A stretch of DNA of 8,197 bases from Taibaiella sp. (GCA_019454705.1 JACFNS010000091.1:1-8197); one strand, 5' to 3'; shown: positions 1 to 7,074, counted from the first letter of the stretch. Notes: generated by a model not told the origin, from the sequence alone. A program made the numbers and translations.

Positions 1-545
1 AGCAAAATGTATTCAACGATTTTATTTCCGCAGCACAATATCTGATAGATCAAAAGTACACCTCGTCAGACTATCTGGCTATAGCCGGCGGCTCTAACGG
101 CGGTCTGCTGGTAGGTGCTTGTATGACGCAAAGGCCTGAATTATTTAAAGTTTGCTTCCCGGCAGTGGGCGTGCTGGATATGCTGCGTTACCACAAATTC
201 ACCGCCGGTGCCGGCTGGGCATACGACTATGGTACTGCTGATGAAAGCGAGGAGATGTTCAAATACCTGTTGAAATATTCGCCTGTTCACAATGTAAAGG
301 AAGGTACATGCTACCCGGCTACAATGGTTACTACAGCCGACCATGACGATAGGGTAGTGCCTGCACATTCGTTCAAGTTTGCAGCTGCATTGCAGGCAGC
401 CCAAGGTTGTGATAAACCAACTTTAATAAGAATCGAAACCAAAGCAGGCCACGGTGCCGGCAAGCCTACATCTATGATAATACAGGAACAGGCTGATAAG
501 TGGGCTTTCATGCTGTACAATATGGGTTTGAGTTATAGCAGATAG
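1..545 (+). CDS. Prolyl oligopeptidase (S9A), C-terminal part, truncated by the window start
   Basis: This is the catalytic C-terminal part of a serine peptidase of family S9A, which cleaves short peptides after proline. The frame is open from base 3, giving 180 codons ending in TAG at 543-545; the ATG at 123 is internal, because conserved family sequence continues upstream of it. The alpha/beta-hydrolase triad is complete: Ser in GGSNGG (codon 93-95), Asp in DHDDRVVP (codon 345-347, by analogy with the porcine enzyme) and His in GHGAGKPT (codon 450-452). The Arg after the Asp pair matches the substrate-binding Arg of the porcine enzyme. The N-terminal beta-propeller and any signal peptide lie outside the window, so I cannot tell cytoplasmic from periplasmic location. 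Full family members are about 700 residues. The gene ends in a Rho-independent terminator and converges with the downstream minus-strand gene, 34 bp away. Confidence 0.93.
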   Translation, partial: QNVFNDFISAAQYLIDQKYTSSDYLAIAGGSNGGLLVGACMTQRPELFKVCFPAVGVLDMLRYHKFTAGAGWAYDYGTADESEEMFKYLLKYSPVHNVKEGTCYPATMVTTADHDDRVVPAHSFKFAAALQAAQGCDKPTLIRIETKAGHGAGKPTSMIIQEQADKWAFMLYNMGLSYSR

Positions 546-568
546 CTCGGATAAGGAAGTTAATAGTT

Positions 569-609
569 AGGGAATAAAATCAGTTTTGGTTTTGTTCCCT
601 TTTCTTTTG
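569..609 (+). terminator. Rho-independent terminator of the prolyl oligopeptidase gene
   Basis: Left arm AGGGAATAAAA (569-579) pairs with TTTTGTTCCCT (590-600) as an 11-bp stem with one G-U pair and a 10-nt loop, followed by the T-rich run TTTCTTTTG. On the minus strand the same fold has a C-A mismatch and no T tract, so it should act only on plus-strand transcripts. The loop, right arm and tail lie inside the 3' coding end of the convergent gene, whose stop codon is at 580-582. Confidence 0.6.
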
Positions 610-2364
610 TCTTCTCTCTTTTCTTTCTTTTCTGTCTTTGGTAAAGAACTCTCTTATCTGTGTGTTTTTGTCTGCAGCTTCCTGTTCATTGTTGCGTATC
701 CAGTCTATCACTTCCAGGTCCCTGATGGCGGTGGCTTGGACACCCTGTAATATGTTTTTCCATACCAGGTTGAAGAATGATTTCATTTCATCACGCTCCA
801 CCTTTGTCTGAACTTTACGCACCTCTTCTCCCGGCATAGGGTTGTTGGAGTACAATACCATGTTATTGGCTATAAACGTTAATAACCCCTTTTTACGTTT
901 GCCGTCTTCTATGTTTTCCGGTTTTTTCAAAATCCTTATACCCAGGTTGTTATACAGCATGGTAAAGTTACCTTGTGCACCGTGTTCATCCCCTTTTAGC
1001 TGCAGGTTCATACTTTTCATGTTGAATGACTTCAGCTCAATCATAGAGAAGGCTTTAGCTTGTTCATTTATTTGCCTGTTTTGCAGTGAGCCCATCTCGG
1101 CATACATAGTAAAGCTGCCTATAGGGTCGTTAAGTAAAAAACGGAAAGTAGCTTTGATGTCAGTGTACTTATTGAATTTCCCCTCAAGCTTTACAGTGGC
1201 GTATGCATCTTTTGCAACATGTCCTGGTATATTGGTGATGTTGTTAACACTGCCTTTGATATCTGTAAAGTTTATAGTGCCTTTTTGCCCTGTTTTTTCT
1301 ATAATTTCTGCGTAGGTTAGGCTGCCGTTGTTTATTTTAAGTTTTTCAATATAAACAGGTAGCTTTAGTTTATACAGCAACTGGTTAGGGTAGTTGCCCA
1401 TTTTGCTTTTTGTATTGGGTGGCAGTTTACGGTTCATCAGTATGTCCAGCTTGCAGTGGTTCAGGTATATGGCCGAAGCGTGTAATTCACCTTCGTGCAA
1501 CAGCTTGCTTCTGTCTATGTTTGTCAGCTCCAGCGTGGGAAAATCCAGCCTGTATATCTCCTTCTGCCTGTCCATTTTTTTGAATAAAGTTTCATCAGAC
1601 AAACGGGGCTTGAGGTGTATGTCACGGGCGGTCAGGTTGTTGTCACCAGAGTTGAATCTGATGTTATTTGCACTGAAGGTATAGTCAGAGTTTCGCGGGG
1701 CATACACAAGGCTTGCAATATCGGATCGGGCATATTCCGCTAACAGAATACGTCCCCTCTCCTTCAGGCTTTCGTCACTTAGTTTCCAGTCATTCAGAAC
1801 GATATGGCAACCATTAAAACTGAGCGTACTGGTATCATCATTTGTATGAAGTGCATACCTGATTTTACCTTTTACCAGCTTAATGACACCAGCTGAAAAT
1901 TCTCTTTCAATAGGAGGGCCATTGGCTGTATCATAAATGGTCAGCATGCTGTCTGTCTTATAGATGGTTATCTCCGGCCTTATTATTGAAAATTCGCTGC
2001 AGCTGTACCCCTCGCCACCGGTCAGTTTATCCCACATAATACCGCTGACGGTTAGCCTGGGAACGCGCACATCCAGGTATATAGGTTTCGATGTGCTATC
2101 GTGTGTGCGGCGGGCTACCTCGGTGCTGTCTGCCCATAGGTGCACCCCTTTTAGTGTTACGCTTCGGTTCAGCATGTTTATGGAAACATTCTTAACAGAT
2201 ATCCGGTAAAGGCTGTCAGTGGCATCAGCCATGGCTACAGGCAGGACCTTGTGTATGATGGCCTTGTATCGGTATGCTAGCACATAGCCTGTTATCACCA
2301 GTCCAGCCACTATACATACAGCAATACCTATTATTATTTTATTCTTTTTGTTGAGTCGCGCCAC
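580..2364 (-). CDS. Membrane-anchored AsmA-like protein of unknown function
   Basis: A 594-residue protein with a short basic N-terminus (MARLNKKNK), one hydrophobic segment at about residues 10-31, and a long beta-strand-rich region. I infer an inner-membrane anchor with a periplasmic body. Phrases such as [20 protein letters not shown] near residue 60 and the C-terminal [14 protein letters not shown] and [15 protein letters not shown] resemble AsmA/DUF748-type repeats, a superfamily linked to envelope homeostasis and lipid transport; this is resemblance, not a searched hit. Residues 576-594 form a strongly basic tail rich in K, R and E. The start is GTG (2364-2362): upstream in frame there is no ATG before a TAG stop, and no clear Shine-Dalgarno sequence. 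The stop is TGA. The gene is divergent from aspS and convergent with the peptidase gene, so it is probably transcribed alone. The specific function is unknown. Confidence 0.8.
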   Translation of the reverse strand: MARLNKKNKIIIGIAVCIVAGLVITGYVLAYRYKAIIHKVLPVAMADATDSLYRISVKNVSINMLNRSVTLKGVHLWADSTEVARRTHDSTSKPIYLDVRVPRLTVSGIMWDKLTGGEGYSCSEFSIIRPEITIYKTDSMLTIYDTANGPPIEREFSAGVIKLVKGKIRYALHTNDDTSTLSFNGCHIVLNDWKLSDESLKERGRILLAEYARSDIASLVYAPRNSDYTFSANNIRFNSGDNNLTARDIHLKPRLSDETLFKKMDRQKEIYRLDFPTLELTNIDRSKLLHEGELHASAIYLNHCKLDILMNRKLPPNTKSKMGNYPNQLLYKLKLPVYIEKLKINNGSLTYAEIIEKTGQKGTINFTDIKGSVNNITNIPGHVAKDAYATVKLEGKFNKYTDIKATFRFLLNDPIGSFTMYAEMGSLQNRQINEQAKAFSMIELKSFNMKSMNLQLKGDEHGAQGNFTMLYNNLGIRILKKPENIEDGKRKKGLLTFIANNMVLYSNNPMPGEEVRKVQTKVERDEMKSFFNLVWKNILQGVQATAIRDLEVIDWIRNNEQEAADKNTQIREFFTKDRKERKERRQKKREQNQN

Positions 2365-2492
2365 AGAATTGCTGTTGGGTTCACTATACTGACAATCGAA
2401 AGTTAACTATTCCCCTATTTATTATAAACAGGATTTATCAACAATCGTTGATTAAGGGTTATCTTGCAGCAGTTTTTTTAAAGTTGTATATT
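2365..2492. other. Divergent intergenic region between the AsmA-like gene and aspS
   Basis: This 128-bp AT-rich spacer must hold the start signals of both flanking genes. On the minus strand TTTA, 19 nt, TAACTTTC (the TAACTTTC being 2405-2398) is a weak match to the Bacteroidota TTTG/TAnnTTTG promoter and would give a leader of roughly 25-30 nt before the GTG. On the plus strand TAAAGTTG (2479-2486) is close to TAnnTTTG, but it has no -33 partner and sits only 6 nt from the ATG, so I do not call an aspS promoter. A short palindrome is listed separately. Confidence 0.4.
2437..2452. repeat. Perfect inverted repeat in the divergent spacer, possible operator
   Basis: ATCAAC (2437-2442), spacer AATC, GTTGAT (2447-2452) form a perfect 6-bp dyad about 40 bp before the aspS ATG and 73 bp before the GTG of the divergent gene. 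A regulator site or a small hairpin are both possible. Dyads of this size also arise by chance in AT-rich DNA, so the functional call is weak. Confidence 0.25.
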
Positions 2493-2780
2493 ATGTATCG
2501 TTCGCATACGTGTGGTGAGTTACGTATCAATAATGTTAATCAGCAGGTAGAGTTATCAGGCTGGGTGCAAACTGTAAGGAAGTTTGGCGCTATCACATTT
2601 GTTGACCTGCGAGACCGTTATGGTATTACTCAGTTGTTGTTCAACGAGAAGTTTAACAATACGCTGGATAATGCACCCCTGGGCCGCGAGTTTGTGATAC
2701 AAGCTACAGGCATTGTATTGGAGCGCAGCAATAAAAATCCGAAAATACCAACCGGCTATTTTGAAATTGAGGAAACTTAA
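2493..2780 (+). CDS. aspS: AspRS N-terminal fragment as read: OB-fold anticodon-binding domain
   Basis: As sequenced, translation from ATG 2493 gives 95 residues and stops at TAA 2778-2780. The fragment contains nearly all of the OB fold that reads the tRNA-Asp anticodon, including [12 protein letters not shown] and [15 protein letters not shown]. The frame is open further upstream to a TTG at 2448, but the family start is the ATG at 2493 and the extra 15 codons resemble no AspRS. There is no good Shine-Dalgarno sequence. The break falls at the end of the OB fold just before the hinge, so the piece could fold, but it has no catalytic part. Confidence 0.6.
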   Translation: MYRSHTCGELRINNVNQQVELSGWVQTVRKFGAITFVDLRDRYGITQLLFNEKFNNTLDNAPLGREFVIQATGIVLERSNKNPKIPTGYFEIEET

Positions 2781-2789
2781 TATAAGATA

Positions 2790-4277
2790 TTGAATAAATC
2801 AGCAGTACCTCCTTTTACCATTGAAGAAGATACTGACGGTGGAGAAGAACTCCTGATGAAATACCGTTACCTCGATTTACGACGTACACCTCTCCGTCGT
2901 AACCTGGAACATCGTTATAAGGTGAACCGTGCTATCAGGAACTACCTGGATACGCTTGGTTTTATGGAGATAGAAACACCGTTCCTGATAAAATCCACAC
3001 CGGAAGGGGCAAGGGACTTTATAGTGCCGTCGCGCATGAACCCCAACCAGTTTTATGCATTGCCTCAAAGCCCGCAAACTTTCAAGCAACTGCTGATGGT
3101 AAGCGGGTATGACAGGTATTTCCAGGTGGTTAAGTGTTTCCGTGATGAAGACCTGCGTGCAGACAGGCAGCCGGAGTTTACACAAGTGGACTGCGAGATG
3201 AGCTTTGTAGAGCAGGAAGATGTGCTGCAAACATTCGAGGGGCTGATGAAGTTTGTTTTCAAAGAAGTAAAAGGGCTGGAATTTAACGAGCCATTCCCCC
3301 GTATGACCTGGGATGATGCTATGTGGCATTATGGCAACGACAAGCCGGACATCCGCTTTGGCATGACTATCAATAACTGCAAGGCAAAGGGCAAAGTACA
3401 TTGTACGGTGCTGAGCGGCGTAGATTTTAAGGTGTTTACTGATGCGGAAACGATACTGGCTATTACCGTGCAGGGGGCTGCAGAGTACACCCGTAAACAG
3501 CTGGATGAACTGACTGAATGGGTAAAGCGCCCCCAAATAGGCATGACGGGCCTTATTTACATAAAATGCAATACTGATGGTACATACAAAAGCAGTATAG
3601 ACAAGTTTCTGAATGAAGAACAGCAAAAAGAACTGGCAGGGTTCTGCAAAGCTGCTGCAGGGGATTTGATATTGGTACTAGCGGGTGGGGAAGACCGCAC
3701 ACGCAAGGCTATGAGCGAACTACGCCTGGAGATGGGTAACCAGCTTGGATACCGCGACAATAGCGTGTATAAGCCGCTTTGGGTAACAGATTTTCCGCTT
3801 TTGGAGCATGACCCCGAAGAAAATCGTTGGGTGGCACGTCACCATCCGTTTACATCTCCCATACCGGAACATGCTGATTGGTTGGGGATGCCCGAAAAAT
3901 ACGGGGATATTAAGGCCAATGCATACGATATGGTGCTGAACGGCACAGAGATAGGGGGCGGGTCTATTCGTATTTTCCAGAGGGATATGCAGGAGAAGAT
4001 GTTCAGTACCTTGGGTATGAGCAAAGAGGAGGCCCGGGAGAAGTTCGGCTTCCTGTTGGGCGCTTTCGAGTATGGCGCTCCTCCCCATGGTGGCATAGCC
4101 CTGGGCTTCGACAGGCTTTGCGCACTGCTGGGCGGGCAGGAGTCTATACGCGACTTTATAGCCTTCCCTAAGAATAATGCTGGCCGCGACATGATGCTGG
4201 ACGCCCCCTCGGTGGTAGATAAAAAACAGCTGGACGAATTGAATATCAGCCTGATGGAGGTAAAAAAAACACTTTAG
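2790..4277 (+). CDS. aspS: AspRS C-terminal fragment as read: catalytic and GAD domains
   Basis: The same frame reopens straight after the TAA and runs to TAG 4275-4277, about 495 residues with all three class II motifs and the GAD insertion. TTG 2790 is the first start-like codon, but it encodes the conserved Leu of [10 protein letters not shown], so that start may be only an annotation convenience. The first ATG is at 2856 (before KYRYLDLRR), with GGAG 12 nt upstream; those bases also encode the conserved DGGEE. Translation after the stop would need reinitiation or readthrough. No separate promoter is visible, and 62 bp separate this gene from the next. Confidence 0.65.
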   Translation: MNKSAVPPFTIEEDTDGGEELLMKYRYLDLRRTPLRRNLEHRYKVNRAIRNYLDTLGFMEIETPFLIKSTPEGARDFIVPSRMNPNQFYALPQSPQTFKQLLMVSGYDRYFQVVKCFRDEDLRADRQPEFTQVDCEMSFVEQEDVLQTFEGLMKFVFKEVKGLEFNEPFPRMTWDDAMWHYGNDKPDIRFGMTINNCKAKGKVHCTVLSGVDFKVFTDAETILAITVQGAAEYTRKQLDELTEWVKRPQIGMTGLIYIKCNTDGTYKSSIDKFLNEEQQKELAGFCKAAAGDLILVLAGGEDRTRKAMSELRLEMGNQLGYRDNSVYKPLWVTDFPLLEHDPEENRWVARHHPFTSPIPEHADWLGMPEKYGDIKANAYDMVLNGTEIGGGSIRIFQRDMQEKMFSTLGMSKEEAREKFGFLLGAFEYGAPPHGGIALGFDRLCALLGGQESIRDFIAFPKNNAGRDMMLDAPSVVDKKQLDELNISLMEVKKTL

Positions 4278-4291
4278 AATAAGCCGGCTAT

Positions 4292-4321
4292 TTTGATTTT
4301 ATCTACGGATTATTATCTTTA
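4292..4321 (+). promoter_or_regulatory. Bacteroidota-type promoter before the lipoprotein gene
   Basis: TTTG (4292-4295), 18 nt, then TATCTTTA (4314-4321) match the Bacteroidota -33/-7 pattern TTTG and TAnnTTTG with one mismatch in the last base. Transcription would begin about 12-15 nt before the ATG at 4340. The spacing equals that of the stronger candidate at 6524-6553. Confidence 0.42.
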
Positions 4322-4339
4322 TAGCTGTAATAAATTCCT

Positions 4340-4975
4340 ATGAAAAAATTTCTGATTGGAACTGCTTTAATTTTGGGAGCTGCTGTAGCGTTATATTCTT
4401 GTAATAACGGGCCATACGATGCGCACCCCGATACAGATTATGGTACTGGCCTTAATCCATTAGATCCGGAAAGCGGGGCTAATGTCTACCTGGGCTCCAT
4501 TGAGTCAAGGATTAATAATAAAAAAGTGCTCTTCGCGCCCGCCTTTTATTATGTTGATACCAACGCTGTAACACATTTTGTAGCTAGGGTTAAGGACGAT
4601 AGCATTTTCCACCGTACTATCAGGATAGCATTTGCAGAGGGCACTTTCAACGCTGTGGATACGTATGAAGTAAATGCCGATGATGTTTCCCCGATAATAA
4701 ATTTTATTATGCTGGATACAAGCCGTGTTGACCTTGCAGGAAGGAAGATATACAAAACTTATACAGCCAATACCAATGATGGAGTAGGTTACGGTATGTT
4801 CAATGTTTTAGGAAGCGAAGGAGGTAATATGCGCGGGTATATGTTTGGGAAATTTTATCGCACATTGCCTGAAAAGAATTTTAACGATACTATTTCTATG
4901 GAATTCAGTAATTTCTATTTTGAGAAAATCAATTTCCCTGTTCCTGCAGAATATATCCAGTACTTGTACAATTAA
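4340..4975 (+). CDS. Predicted lipoprotein of unknown function
   Basis: A 211-residue protein with a signal peptide of lipoprotein type: MKKFLIGTALILGAAVALYS followed by Cys21, an acceptable though not ideal lipobox (LYSC). The mature form would be about 191 residues, lipid-anchored in the periplasm or outer membrane. The residues after the Cys (NNGPYDAH) do not clearly match the surface-export signal known in Bacteroidetes. The body has no catalytic motif I recognise. Its alternating hydrophobic stretches (VYLGSIESRINNKKVLF; the region around residues 165-200 with SMEFSNFYFEKINF) suggest a small beta-sandwich of the kind common in Bacteroidota lipoproteins. It starts at ATG 4340, has its own candidate promoter, ends in tandem TAA TAA, and is followed by a strong terminator, so it is probably monocistronic. 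Confidence 0.82.
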   Translation: MKKFLIGTALILGAAVALYSCNNGPYDAHPDTDYGTGLNPLDPESGANVYLGSIESRINNKKVLFAPAFYYVDTNAVTHFVARVKDDSIFHRTIRIAFAEGTFNAVDTYEVNADDVSPIINFIMLDTSRVDLAGRKIYKTYTANTNDGVGYGMFNVLGSEGGNMRGYMFGKFYRTLPEKNFNDTISMEFSNFYFEKINFPVPAEYIQYLYN

Positions 4976-4997
4976 TAAACAAGTTAATCATAACATA

Positions 4998-5030
4998 TTA
5001 AAAGGGCCTCCGCTAAGGAGGCCCTTTTAA
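4998..5030. terminator. Bidirectional Rho-independent terminator between convergent genes
   Basis: TTAAAAGGGCCTCC (4998-5011) and GGAGGCCCTTTTAA (5017-5030) form a perfect 14-bp stem with the 5-nt loop GCTAA. The core is GC-rich and both outer ends are A/T runs, so transcripts from either strand end in U-rich RNA. It serves the lipoprotein gene (stop at 4975) and the minus-strand DUF5723-like gene, whose TAA stop (5029-5027) lies inside the stem base. Confidence 0.9.
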
Positions 5031-6421
5031 TATCTTTTCTGCTCGTTTTTAAGCTTTAGCACCAGCCCTGCGTAGGCGTCTATGTATTTTATTTTCGTGC
5101 TCATAATAGTGGTGAGTGCCGATGATGAACCGATATAAAATGGCCCCACGCGTAGCGTTGCTCCTACAGCAATTGTTTGGTAACCTATGACCGTAAAAGG
5201 CATGCCTACCTGGAATTTTTTCCCTCCGTAGCTGGGCGTAATGTTGATATAGCTTACATAAGCAGGCCGATACCTGTCACCACCATTACCTCTTAGGTTC
5301 AGCAGCACATTCACCGCAAAATTCATCTTGTTACCGGCATTGAAGTCAGCATTCAGCCTAAATGCTGTAGGCAACCCCATCCGGAATTTTTCAGCTTTTT
5401 CGCCACGTCCCAATAAGGTATCCCGTTCCAGTTTCATCATGTATTCATTGATGCCCTCATATGGATATTTTACCAATTTCGAGGTATCGGTATGAATGTC
5501 CAGTTCATAGCTGCCGCTGCCTGTATCTGCTATATAGCTGATACCTCCAATATCGGTTAAGGATGCCGCAATGCTGAATAAATAGGGTGTTGCTATGTTC
5601 GGGTTGCCATCAGGATGGTATTCATATTGTACACCTAAGTCCAACCCTAAGCCTCCCCGTCCTGCCCTTTGAAACCATGACGTAAGGTCGTTTTGTGCAT
5701 TATTGTCTATGAACGGGCCTATATTATGCGTGTACAGCACATTCATGTCACCTTGTATTGCAATACTGTCCCCGCGATTAGTATAGGTCAGCTCATTTGT
5801 ATATACGCTGCCGGCTACAAATCCCATCAGATATTTTACTGATATGCCACCTTTTAGCCTGTGGTAATAATTATTGTAAAGTATTCTTCCGTAGGTAAAC
5901 CCCACTTCGGCAAACGTGTGTGTTGAATATCCGGCCTTGCTAAATCGTACCGGGTTGTTTAGATATGTTTCTGGTAAGCTCTGCCCCAATAGTGCAAACT
6001 CACTGCTTGTTATATTACCGGCCCTGTGCAGTTGCCTGGCCCGTGTAAATACTCCCAGGTTATGCTCATCTTTATAAGTGAATGACACAGCAGGGCCGTT
6101 TATCTCCAGATTGGCCCATAAATGTTTCTGGTATGTTTGCGGGTCGCGTAGGTAGTCCTTTCCCTCTATGGCTTGTCCGTTAAACCCTTCCAGGATGAAT
6201 TTTTTATAGAAGTAATAGGCGTTAGTGCCCGCAAGCATGTTTACCGAAAAGGGCATGATTTCCATACCATCGGCTGCATTGTTTACCCAGGCCGGATTGG
6301 TTGGCATATGGTGTATGGCACTATATGCCGTTGTGTTCAGGCCAATGAATTGCTGTGCTAAACTGTTATAAGCTGTTAGTAGTAGGGAGGTAATAAATAT
6401 GCCTGTAAGTCCTTTTTTCAT
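5027..6421 (-). CDS. DUF5723-like predicted outer-membrane beta-barrel protein
   Basis: A 464-residue exported protein. The N-terminus MKKGLTGIFITSLLLTAYNS followed by LAQQF is a clear signal peptide, cut near residue 22 or 23. The mature start (QQFIGLNTTAYSAIHHMPTN, then PAWV) follows the pattern of Bacteroidota DUF5723-type proteins, and the C-terminus (VGATLRVGPFYIGSSSALTT, ending AYAGLVLKLKNEQKRY) looks like closing strands of a beta-barrel. The DUF name is from memory of the family pattern. Function is unknown; location is inferred to be the outer membrane. I chose ATG 6421; the frame also allows a TTG three codons earlier (6430), which adds MTI before the signal peptide and is less likely. 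A promoter lies about 100 bp upstream, after the rplL terminator, so the gene seems independent of the ribosomal operon although on the same strand. Confidence 0.8.
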   Translation of the reverse strand: MKKGLTGIFITSLLLTAYNSLAQQFIGLNTTAYSAIHHMPTNPAWVNNAADGMEIMPFSVNMLAGTNAYYFYKKFILEGFNGQAIEGKDYLRDPQTYQKHLWANLEINGPAVSFTYKDEHNLGVFTRARQLHRAGNITSSEFALLGQSLPETYLNNPVRFSKAGYSTHTFAEVGFTYGRILYNNYYHRLKGGISVKYLMGFVAGSVYTNELTYTNRGDSIAIQGDMNVLYTHNIGPFIDNNAQNDLTSWFQRAGRGGLGLDLGVQYEYHPDGNPNIATPYLFSIAASLTDIGGISYIADTGSGSYELDIHTDTSKLVKYPYEGINEYMMKLERDTLLGRGEKAEKFRMGLPTAFRLNADFNAGNKMNFAVNVLLNLRGNGGDRYRPAYVSYINITPSYGGKKFQVGMPFTVIGYQTIAVGATLRVGPFYIGSSSALTTIMSTKIKYIDAYAGLVLKLKNEQKRY

Positions 6422-6487
6422 TATAGTCAATCCGGCTTATGCTGCGATAATGTGCCGACAATTTACTGATATAATCTGAAGTGCGTG

Positions 6488-6517
6488 CGATAATAACTTC
6501 TGCGGGTATTATTATCG
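6488..6517. repeat. Perfect 9-bp inverted repeat in the leader of the DUF5723-like gene
   Basis: CGATAATAA (6488-6496), 12-nt spacer, TTATTATCG (6509-6517) form a perfect dyad 67-96 bp before the ATG at 6421. It lies directly downstream of the -7 element at 6524-6531, so it would begin at or just after the transcription start. It may be an operator or a 5'-end stem-loop in the mRNA. The dyad is directly visible; its role is inferred. Confidence 0.5.
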
Positions 6518-6523
6518 TATGAA

Positions 6524-6553
6524 CAAACGTAGTTTTTACATAGATATGGCAAA
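6524..6553 (-). promoter_or_regulatory. Strong Bacteroidota-type promoter of the DUF5723-like gene
   Basis: Read on the minus strand, TTTG (6553-6550), 18 nt, TACGTTTG (6531-6524) match the Bacteroidota consensus TTTG / TAnnTTTG at every defined position. The start would fall near 6515-6520, giving a leader of about 95-100 nt before ATG 6421. The -33 TTTG is part of the T-rich tail of the rplL terminator. Confidence 0.6.
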
Positions 6554-6581
6554 AGAAAAGCCCCGTTATTCACGGGGCCTT
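6551..6581 (-). terminator. Rho-independent terminator of rplA-rplJ-rplL
   Basis: On the minus strand GCCCCGT (6578-6572), loop GAATA, ACGGGGC (6566-6560) make a 7-bp GC-rich stem. It can be extended by a G-U and two A-U pairs, and is followed by TTTTCTTTT. It begins 23 bp after the rplL stop and closes the ribosomal protein operon. Confidence 0.85.
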
Positions 6582-6603
6582 ACTTATTTTTCTTTGCTAA
6601 GAA

Positions 6604-6981
6604 TTAAGCGATCTCAACTTCAGCGCCTGCTTCTTTCAGTTTAGCAGCCAGGTCGTCAGCTTCTGCTTTGCTTACGCCTTCTTTCACGTTCTTAGGAGCG
6701 CCATCTACCATTTCCTTGGCTTCTTTCAGGCCCAGGCCGGTCAGGTCTTTCACTATTTTTACAACGTTCAGTTTGTTAGCGCCTGCAGATTTCAGAACTA
6801 CGTTGAATGAAGTTTTCTCTTCAGCAGCGGCTGCGCCACCACCGTCGCCACCTGCAGCTACTACTACTGCTGCTGCTGCTGGTTCAATACCGTAATCTGC
6901 TTTCAATACGTCAGCCAGTTCCTGTACGTCTTTTACAGTCAGGCTTACTAATTGTTCGGCTAATGCTTTAATATCTGCCAT
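6604..6981 (-). CDS. rplL: Ribosomal protein L7/L12 (bL12)
   Basis: A 125-residue L7/L12, the mobile stalk protein of the 50S subunit that recruits and activates translation GTPases. It is complete. The N-terminal dimerisation and L10-binding domain is about residues 1-32 ([20 protein letters not shown]). A flexible Ala/Gly-rich hinge follows at about 35-54 ([11 protein letters not shown]). The C-terminal factor-binding domain has the typical sequence [20 protein letters not shown] and [16 protein letters not shown]. Length is normal for the family. Start ATG 6981, stop TAA; only a weak A-rich AAAAAGAT precedes the start. It follows rplJ after 93 bp, leaving room for its own translation initiation, as expected for a protein made in several copies per ribosome. 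A terminator, not rpoB, comes next. Confidence 0.98.
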   Translation of the reverse strand: MADIKALAEQLVSLTVKDVQELADVLKADYGIEPAAAAVVVAAGGDGGGAAAAEEKTSFNVVLKSAGANKLNVVKIVKDLTGLGLKEAKEMVDGAPKNVKEGVSKAEADDLAAKLKEAGAEVEIA

Positions 6982-7074
6982 TTTATTATCTTTTTAATGT
7001 TTTAAAAATTGTTATTTATATGTCTGACTTGGAAGCCTTAATTAATAGTGCCGTTTTATACCCGGCAGGTAGTT

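Larger units (their letters stand above)
2493..4277 (+). pseudogene. aspS: Aspartyl-tRNA synthetase gene interrupted by one in-frame TAA (codon 96)
   Basis: Apart from one stop codon this is a full-length bacterial AspRS, a class II synthetase that charges tRNA-Asp. It has 595 codons from ATG 2493 ([11 protein letters not shown], a typical Bacteroidota N-terminus) to TAG at 4275-4277. The order is: OB-fold anticodon-binding domain (about 1-107); motif 1 (about 150-185, [17 protein letters not shown]); motif 2 with [16 protein letters not shown] (216-231); an inserted GAD domain (about 285-420); HHPFTSP (from 450); and motif 3 with [15 protein letters not shown] (528-542). TAA at 2778-2780 lies between [11 protein letters not shown] and [12 protein letters not shown]. 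Compared with the Bacteroides sequence I remember, the stop replaces exactly one residue with no gap, so it looks like a single substitution rather than an indel. TAA is the normal stop of several genes here, so no recoding is implied. AspRS is essential, hence an assembly error, a second copy, suppression or split translation must be considered. Confidence 0.85.

Noticed and set aside
842..1684. Plus-strand open frames of 157 and 96 codons
   Set aside because: They are antisense to the AsmA-like gene and read as hydrophobic low-complexity sequence, a usual shadow of a coding strand.
2760..2800. A frameshift as the cause of the aspS interruption
   Set aside because: The frame before and after the TAA is the same, and spacing to conserved residues is gapless, so a substitution fits and an indel does not.
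2877..3626. 249-codon open frame on the minus strand
   Set aside because: It lies antisense to the strongly conserved catalytic part of aspS; its translation is Cys/His-rich with no recognisable domain, as expected for a shadow frame.
3720..4192. Two further minus-strand open frames of about 120 codons
   Set aside because: Both are antisense to aspS motif 3 and its surroundings and resemble no protein family.
4282..4289. AGCCGGCT palindrome after aspS as a terminator
   Set aside because: The 8-bp palindrome has no loop and cannot form a normal intrinsic terminator hairpin.
7049..7067. Small hairpin TGCCG/CGGCA in the rplJ-rplL gap as an attenuator
   Set aside because: Only 5 bp of stem, a 9-nt loop and no T tract; too weak to call.
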